A stretch of 7,591 nucleotides of DNA. It comes from an uncultured Lachnospiraceae bacterium. Its GTDB lineage: Bacteria > Bacillota > Clostridia > Lachnospirales > Lachnospiraceae. How positions within the stretch are numbered: position 1 is the stretch's first letter; each line of letters opens with the position of its first letter. The translations under genes and the position numbers were made by a program. The notes beneath the pieces are model-generated. The model was not told the origin of the DNA and did no database searches. It was given only the letters and a program-made list of their open reading frames with translations. Positions 5,708 to 7,591 of the stretch are shown in pieces. The DNA lies in assembly GCA_958444395.1 (NCBI GenBank), contig CAUCOL010000085.1:1-7591 (forward strand). Reading direction: 5' to 3'.

Positions 5708-5738
5708 ACAGTATGCCCGGATTGAAAGGAAAGTATTC
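5708..5738 (-). promoter_or_regulatory. Possible sporulation (sigma-E-like) promoter of the CotF-like gene
   Basis: On the minus strand GAATACT (5738-5732), a 16-bp spacer and CATACTGT (5715-5708) approach the Bacillus sigma-E consensus (kmATATT and CATACAnT), with one mismatch in each element and a spacer slightly longer than usual. No convincing sigma-A promoter was found ahead of this gene. An inverted repeat CATTG-ACTG-CAATG (5694-5707) follows at the expected start site. Confidence 0.35.
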
Positions 5739-5797
5739 AGAGAAAGGAATCAGCCAGGATAAAAGAAATTAAAAATGAAAGGAAAAAGAAATAGATT

Positions 5798-5825
5798 TTG
5801 ACACCTTAACCGGAATAGAGATAAT
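5798..5825 (+). promoter_or_regulatory. Orphan forward sigma-A-like promoter
   Basis: A perfect TTGACA (5798-5803), a 16-bp spacer and GATAAT (5820-5825); a better -10, TATAAT at 5825-5830, would require a 21-bp spacer. No forward gene follows: transcription would run through the two hairpins and then antisense into the DUF402 gene. Confidence 0.45.
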
Positions 5826-5884
5826 ATAATAAGCGTAATAGAGAGGAATTAGGAATACTTACAAGACAGCAGAAGAGAAAAATG

Positions 5885-5942
5885 ACCGGGCGGTACGCCT
5901 GGTGATGAAGACAGGATACCGATATTCGGATACAGTATCCTG
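5885..5942 (+). other. Two consecutive hairpins, possible structured RNA or terminator
   Basis: Hairpin 1: arms 5885-5892 (ACCGGGCG) and 5896-5903 (CGCCTGGT), one G-T pair, 3-nt loop. Hairpin 2: perfect 8-bp arms CAGGATAC (5912-5919) and GTATCCTG (5935-5942). Nested in the second is a 13-bp DNA palindrome, GGATAC-A-GTATCC (5928-5940). On the minus strand hairpin 2 sits 10 bp after the DUF402 stop and could end that transcript, although no T-run follows. Confidence 0.45.
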
Positions 5943-5952
5943 AGTGGAGCGG

Positions 5953-6441
5953 TTATATAGCAGATGGATCGAATGGATGGATCGGAGCGATCAGCGCATC
6001 GAAGTGACCGGAATAGATCTCCTGTAATAGAGCGTTCGTCTGACGCAGAGAACGGGCGATTGTTTCTGTGGGAAGGATATTCTTCTCGATCATGTCTGCG
6101 AGTTCTTCGAGATCCACGACTTCTACATGACCGTCCGGATAGATCAGAACATCCGTCAGCAGATCACAGAAGGTGTAGGCATTCTGTCCGGCATCGTAGT
6201 GTGTGTCGATAATATCGCAGTACCAGTAGACAAGCTGGCCGTCTGCAGCGAAGATCTTACTGATCTTATAGCCTTCCTTCATATAATAAATGGAGATACC
6301 GTGGTCGATATCCTTGCGTGGCTTTAACACGTTCCAACGTGTGATGAGCATGCGGTCATTACATAAAAGGATCGTATCATTTTTTAATTCGACGATTTCG
6401 TCCGGCAGATAGCGTCTGCGGTATAAACGAGGTGTATCCAT
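5953..6441 (-). CDS. DUF402 domain-containing protein
   Basis: A 162-residue cytoplasmic protein of the DUF402 family, which includes the nucleoside tri-/diphosphatase Ntdp of Staphylococcus and the FomD phosphohydrolase. The domain fills most of the protein: W36 and KPR (40-42), GISIYYMKEGYKISKIF (48-64), YWYCDI (72-77), DLLTDVLIYPDG (93-104) and VVDLEEL (108-114). The Asp/Glu of these last blocks are the metal-binding candidates in the family. An alpha-helical tail follows (about 115-150). AGGAG (6450-6454) lies 8 nt before the ATG. It is transcribed divergently from the methionine-synthase-activation-like gene, and its promoter lies within the 90-bp shared spacer. Family membership is firm; phosphatase activity and substrate are inferred. 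Confidence 0.88.
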   Translation of the reverse strand: MDTPRLYRRRYLPDEIVELKNDTILLCNDRMLITRWNVLKPRKDIDHGISIYYMKEGYKISKIFAADGQLVYWYCDIIDTHYDAGQNAYTFCDLLTDVLIYPDGHVEVVDLEELADMIEKNILPTETIARSLRQTNALLQEIYSGHFDALIAPIHPFDPSAI

Positions 6442-6487
6442 GACATTTTCTCCTGTAGCTGCTTTTGTTCATTTGTGTATTAAAGTA

Positions 6488-6516
6488 ATTATAGCGATGG
6501 GGGTGTAAATTGTAAA
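6488..6516 (-). promoter_or_regulatory. Sigma-A promoter of the DUF402 gene
   Basis: On the minus strand TTTACA (6516-6511), a 17-bp spacer and TATAAT (6493-6488), giving a leader of about 40 nt. The -35 abuts the ribosome binding site of the divergent gene, so the two transcription units share nearly all of this spacer. No comparably good forward promoter was found. Confidence 0.65.
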
Positions 6517-6531
6517 GTGGAAAGGATAAAA

Positions 6532-7209
6532 ATGAGTAAAGAAATGATAACGACGGTACACACGTCTGATCTGTTTCAGGATTCTATGAATTATATGAAG
6601 AAACGCTGCGCATCGCAGGAAAATAAACAGGCGCAGCTACAGCTGTTCCGACAGGGTGTACGCATCTGGAACCGGTATTTTCAGGGAAAAGAATTGCGGA
6701 TCGCCAGCCGCAGCTTTGGACGTGCATGCATCCGCGAAAATGCATTTTATCTGGAGGGTCAGTGTATAGAGTGCTCTGTTTTGGCACAAATTAAACAGGA
6801 AACACTGACAGGCTGTGTCGTATATGCCTTTCATGGGATTGATATTCCGGCGGAGGAAGAGGAGATGAACGAACTAGATCGTTTTTTTGTCAATGCATGG
6901 CAGACAGCACTGCTTGATGGAACAAGAGCCTGGCTGCTGCGTTCCCTGCAACGCAGACAGCAGCATGGCTATATAGCAGCGTCTCTGGGTCCGGGATTTT
7001 ATGGCATGCCCATTGAGGCGATGGAGAAACTGTTGTCTGTGCTCCCGGCACAGGAGGCTGGAATTAGGATGATGGAGGACGGGAAAATGGAGCCGTTGTG
7101 GAGTGTGATTGGGATTTTTTTACAATCTGATGAGCCGATCGCCCTGCCACAGGGCGCCTGCGTGTATTGCAGGGGAACAGCGAACTGTCAGATGTGCATA
7201 TTACGGTAG
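6532..7209 (+). CDS. Methionine synthase activation-domain-like protein (cobalamin-related)
   Basis: A 225-residue protein resembling stand-alone versions of the vitamin B12-dependent methionine synthase activation domain, which in MetH binds S-adenosylmethionine during reductive reactivation of cobalamin. Seen: a helical N-terminal half; a central stretch near 80-140 (T-x-x-G, then helices with D116 and D129) like the family core; GYIAASLGPGFYGMPIEAMEKLL (146-168), matching the SPGYGxxPLxxQ region; MEPLWSVIGIF (186-196), matching the family's MxPxKSVSG; and a C-terminal CxxC-x5-CxxC (C210, C213, C219, C222) ending ILR. The Lys of the KSVSG motif is Trp here. ATG 6532 is chosen because AAAGGA (6521-6526) lies 5 nt upstream; GTG 6517 overlaps that site. 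No methionine synthase or corrinoid gene is in view. Assignment is by motif memory, so moderate. Confidence 0.6.
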   Translation: MSKEMITTVHTSDLFQDSMNYMKKRCASQENKQAQLQLFRQGVRIWNRYFQGKELRIASRSFGRACIRENAFYLEGQCIECSVLAQIKQETLTGCVVYAFHGIDIPAEEEEMNELDRFFVNAWQTALLDGTRAWLLRSLQRRQQHGYIAASLGPGFYGMPIEAMEKLLSVLPAQEAGIRMMEDGKMEPLWSVIGIFLQSDEPIALPQGACVYCRGTANCQMCILR

Positions 7210-7341
7210 ACTTTTTGGGGAATATATTATATACTTAAAGGGTATATCGTACAAGGCTTTTGTGGGGGGAAATACATCCTTTCCGGTGATAGAATGAGAT
7301 GCCTGGGGATCCTGTAAACACGTGAGATACATGGAGGGACA

Positions 7342-7591
7342 ATGAATAAGAAGAAACGTTCTGTGATCCGCAGTATTGCGATGATCAGTCAGATTGGCAT
7401 CAGCATGATGGTGCCGTTGTTTATCTGTGCCGGGATCGGCTGGTGGCTGGATCATAGATTTCATACGAGTCTGTGGTTCCTGGTGTTTATGTTTATCGGG
7501 ATGGGAGCTGCCTTGCGGAATCTGTACTATATGACGAAGGTTTTTTATTCAGAAGACATGAAGAAAGAGCATGACCGCATGCAGTATATAC
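7342..7591 (+). CDS. atpZ: AtpZ/AtpI-type F0F1-ATPase accessory subunit (3' partial)
   Basis: The first 83 residues of a small membrane protein that runs past the window edge. A basic N-terminus (MNKKKRSVIR) precedes SIAMISQIGISMMVPLFICAGIGWWLDHRF (11-40), holding transmembrane segment 1 and the G-x-x-LD motif typical of the family, and segment 2 spans about 44-62, followed by a charged tail. This is the pattern of AtpZ, an accessory protein usually encoded at the head of F-type ATP synthase operons and implicated in Mg2+/Ca2+ transport or assembly of the c-ring. GGAGGG (7333-7338) lies 3 nt before the start. The 132-bp spacer upstream shows a short inverted repeat (ATATAC 7229-7234, GTATAT 7242-7247) but no promoter I could defend. 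An atpI/atpB series downstream is expected but not visible. Confidence 0.82.
   Translation, partial: MNKKKRSVIRSIAMISQIGISMMVPLFICAGIGWWLDHRFHTSLWFLVFMFIGMGAALRNLYYMTKVFYSEDMKKEHDRMQYI

Larger units (their letters stand above)
5622..5952. other. 331-bp gene-free region with promoters and hairpins
   Basis: Gene-free spacer between the CotF-like gene and the DUF402 gene. It holds the CotF-like leader and possible promoter (5708-5738), an orphan forward promoter (5798-5825) and two strong hairpins (5885-5903, 5912-5942). Forward ORFs here are tiny; ATG 5882 gives seven codons. The middle part (5741-5795) is A-rich and shows nothing further. Confidence 0.6.

Noticed and set aside
5932..5955. Resemblance of GAGTGGAGCGGTT to a T-box antiterminator
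   Set aside because: It lacks the conserved TGGNACCGCG core, a specifier stem and a downstream aminoacyl-tRNA or amino-acid gene in that direction.

Overview
The window looks like chromosome of an anaerobic, probably spore-forming Firmicute of the Clostridia, most likely Lachnospiraceae. This rests on protein families and gene style, not on a marker gene: a 4-hydroxybutyrate dehydrogenase of the Clostridium kluyveri type, a reverse rubrerythrin with its PerR regulator, a CotF-like protein, strong GGAGG-type ribosome binding sites and consensus TTGACA/TATAAT promoters. No rRNA, tRNA, CRISPR array, insertion sequence or phage gene was seen.

Layout. Positions 1-2752 (+) hold an operon-like run of three genes: 4-hydroxybutyrate dehydrogenase (5' end cut by the window edge), a cytidylate-kinase-like protein, and an AEC-family permease that overlaps the kinase-like gene by 4 bp. 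Positions 2898-3774 (+) form an AT-rich accessory module: a consensus extended -10 promoter, a 49-residue basic protein and a GNAT acetyltransferase joined by a one-base TAATG overlap, closed by a very strong hairpin terminator. This resembles a toxin-antitoxin pair. Positions 3798-5621 (-) are an oxidative-stress cluster read right to left: a CotF/ferritin-like protein, PerR, and reverse rubrerythrin. The rubrerythrin promoter carries a perfect 10-1-10 palindrome of the Fur/PerR type just downstream of the expected transcription start. A weaker version of the same box lies at the perR promoter, and a 16-bp perfect inverted repeat brackets the perR leader. Positions 5622-5952 contain no gene but hold a possible sporulation-type promoter, an orphan forward promoter and two strong hairpins. 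Positions 5953-6441 (-) encode a DUF402 protein, divergent from a forward gene (6532-7209) that resembles the cobalamin-dependent methionine synthase activation domain. The window ends in an AtpZ-type protein (7342 to the edge), which normally opens an F-type ATP synthase operon.

How the parts work together. PerR probably senses peroxide through bound iron and represses rubrerythrin and itself. Rubrerythrin and perhaps the CotF-like protein, which keeps a full set of diiron ligands, would remove peroxide or handle iron. The first operon suggests succinate/4-aminobutyrate-to-butyrate metabolism with an organic-acid permease alongside. The least described items are the small-protein/GNAT pair, the CotF-like protein with an intact diiron site, and the structured non-coding stretch at 5798-5942.
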